Origin: Desulfuromonadales bacterium
Lineage (GTDB): Bacteria; Desulfobacterota; Desulfuromonadia; Desulfuromonadales; Geopsychrobacteraceae
Assembly: GCA_019429255.1 (NCBI GenBank)
Contig: JAHYIY010000028.1
Coordinates: 1 to 33,430 of the forward strand
Length of the DNA: 33,430 nucleotides
Reading direction: 5' to 3'
This document shows, piece by piece, positions 33,403 through 33,430 of the stretch (within the stretch, counting starts at the first letter, position 1; each line of letters begins with the position of its first letter). The notes under the pieces are model-generated. The model saw nothing but the letters and a program-made list of their open reading frames with translations. It was not told where the DNA came from and did no database searches. The position numbers and the translations under genes were made by a program.

Positions 33403-33430
33403 CGATTATCTCCGCGCCTCCCCACCCCCG

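Noticed and set aside
33018-33425. ORFs of 74 and 114 codons in the terminal repeats
   Set aside because: They translate the repeat units and contain duplicated peptide from the repeat period; no start signals.

Overview
The window looks like chromosomal DNA from a Gram-negative anaerobe of the Desulfuromonadales/Geobacter-Pelobacter type. This is an inference from three things: gene content and order (Kdo synthesis, LPS export, rpoN, PTS, metK), a PrsK/PrsR pair of the PEP-CTERM type, and the style of the intergenic repeats. No rRNA, tRNA, CRISPR array, phage or insertion-sequence transposase was seen. Thirty protein genes are called, and most are ordinary housekeeping genes.

Layout. 1-200: a heptamer repeat array. 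244-5296 (+): a beta-CASP metallo-beta-lactamase RNase-like protein, then the PrsK histidine kinase and the PrsR sigma-54 activator. 5331-6221 (-): a secreted or membrane fibronectin-type-III protein. Its second FN3 domain is split by a segment holding a PEP-CTERM-like sorting signal and a lipobox-like cysteine. 6308-6531: a MITE-like element with perfect 19-bp terminal inverted repeats. 6580-10923 (+): corC-like, lnt, and a Na/Pi cotransporter with a PhoU-like tail. 10951-17626 (+): kdsB-pyrG-kdsA-kdsD-kdsC-lptC-lptA-lptB, which joins Kdo/CMP-Kdo synthesis to LPS transport. 17625-17750 is a second copy of the 6308 repeat, starting inside the lptB stop codon. 17844-26852 (+): rpoN-hpf, a strong terminator, then ptsN-hprK-rapZ, a mannose-family PTS (IIA, IIB, IIC, IID), ptsH and ptsI. 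metK (26948-28117) follows with its own promoter.

The right end is on the minus strand, read from right to left. mntP (Mn efflux), aguA and aguB (agmatine to putrescine) look like one operon. After a 224-bp gap with an inverted repeat come an ATP-grasp ligase-like gene and an overlapping esterase gene. The last 430 bp is a tandem array of GC-rich repeats of about 180 bp with no credible gene.

The parts fit together as follows. PyrG makes CTP for KdsB, and the Kdo genes feed the LPS that the Lpt proteins export. RpoN is the sigma factor that PrsR would need. HprK acts on HPr, which carries both His15 and Ser46, so the PTS block has the parts for both sugar phosphotransfer and nitrogen-PTS-style regulation. 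The least ordinary items are the FN3 protein with the internal sorting-like signal, the two copies of the structured repeat (one with flanking 13-bp direct repeats), and the ATP-grasp/esterase pair beside the agmatine genes.
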